Below, piece by piece: positions 5,797-6,078 of a stretch of 6,078 nt of DNA (positions within the stretch are counted from its first letter, which is position 1; each line of letters opens with the position of its first letter). The stretch is from Bacteroidota bacterium (GTDB lineage Bacteria; Bacteroidota; Bacteroidia; Bacteroidales; Bacteroidaceae): assembly GCA_023415545.1 (NCBI GenBank), contig JAEZKJ010000069.1, positions 1-6,078 on the forward strand. Reading direction: 5' to 3'. The notes beneath the pieces are model-generated. The model was not told the DNA's origin, searched no databases, and saw only the letters and a list, made by a program, of their open reading frames with translations. A program made the translations under genes and the position numbers.

Positions 5797-6078
5797 TTAT
5801 AATTTATTTGGAATGGCAGACAAAAATAGTTCTGTCACCTTAAATGATCTATCAGCAATAGTATCCCAGAAATTTGTGTATTGGTCCCAATGATTATCTG
5901 CTCCAGGAGTGTCACTAATGATTCGGAAACTTATAAAAGGTACATTATATAAATAACATACCTGAGCTATCGATGCCGACTCCATATCTACAGCAAGACC
6001 TTCAGGGAAATCTGTTTTAATTACATCTAATTCTTCTCGGCTTGTTATGAATTTGTCACCTGTGCAAATAAGTCCGGC
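5797..6078 (-). CDS. mtnN: 5'-methylthioadenosine/S-adenosylhomocysteine nucleosidase, C-terminal part
   Basis: This enzyme hydrolyses SAH and methylthioadenosine to adenine plus the ribosyl thio-compound; the SAH product is the LuxS substrate. Only the last 93 residues lie in the window. The reading frame continues off the right edge, where the first visible residues are AGLICTGDKFI. Family-defining features are VDMESASIAQVCY, with the ribose-binding Glu codon at 5980-5982, and FRIISDTPGAD, with the catalytic general-acid Asp codon at 5911-5913. An ATG at 5983-5985 is the Met of this VDMES motif and not a start; coding matches continue upstream of it. The family is about 230 residues, so more than half is missing. 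Other nucleosidases of the PNP/UDP superfamily are possible, but the motif pair and the position next to luxS favour mtnN (pfs). No separate luxS promoter is evident in the 12-bp gap. Confidence 0.93.
   Translation of the reverse strand, partial: AGLICTGDKFITSREELDVIKTDFPEGLAVDMESASIAQVCYLYNVPFISFRIISDTPGADNHWDQYTNFWDTIADRSFKVTELFLSAIPNKL

Noticed and set aside
5797..5985. Separate 62-codon gene starting at the ATG at 5983-5985
   Set aside because: This Met is inside the conserved VDMESA motif of the nucleosidase, and 31 upstream codons in the same frame continue the family pattern to the window edge.
1..6078. CRISPR array, insertion sequence, defence island or phage genes
   Set aside because: No regularly spaced repeats, transposase or integrase motifs, or unfamiliar long ORFs are present. 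Every long ORF belongs to a well-known housekeeping family.

Overview
The window reads as a stretch of core chromosome from a low-GC member of the Bacteroidetes, most likely order Bacteroidales. Three things point there. Promoter-like sites upstream of four genes contain the Bacteroidetes -7 element TAnnTTTG, and the rpsO promoter also has the -33 TTG at exact spacing. Start codons are preceded by A/T-rich sequence rather than Shine-Dalgarno sites. The proteins (PckA, TypA, uS15, LuxS) look like Bacteroidales versions. A Dysgonomonas- or Parabacteroides-like host is possible, but genus cannot be fixed from sequence reading alone.

Layout, left to right. A truncated upp (uracil phosphoribosyltransferase) runs off the left edge on the minus strand. 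It is divergent from pckA (ATP-dependent phosphoenolpyruvate carboxykinase) on the plus strand, across a 261-bp region with candidate promoters for both and small repeats in the pckA leader. pckA ends in a strong intrinsic terminator. About 365 bp of AT-rich sequence follows with no convincing gene and several inverted repeats. Next come the terminator and coding sequence of typA/bipA (translational GTPase) on the minus strand. typA is divergent from rpsO (ribosomal protein uS15, plus strand) across 291 bp. rpsO converges on luxS, and the two share one bidirectional hairpin terminator. luxS sits 12 bp downstream of a truncated mtnN/pfs (MTA/SAH nucleosidase) that runs off the right edge; both are on the minus strand and form a likely operon.

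Functionally the genes are housekeeping: pyrimidine salvage (upp), the PEP-oxaloacetate node (pckA), ribosome function (typA, rpsO), and the activated methyl cycle (mtnN then luxS). In the last, S-adenosylhomocysteine is cleaved to S-ribosylhomocysteine and then to homocysteine plus the AI-2 precursor DPD. I found no mobile element, CRISPR array, tRNA or rRNA, and no evidence of a new biological system. The least explained sequence is the pckA-typA intergenic region and the repeat-bearing pckA leader.
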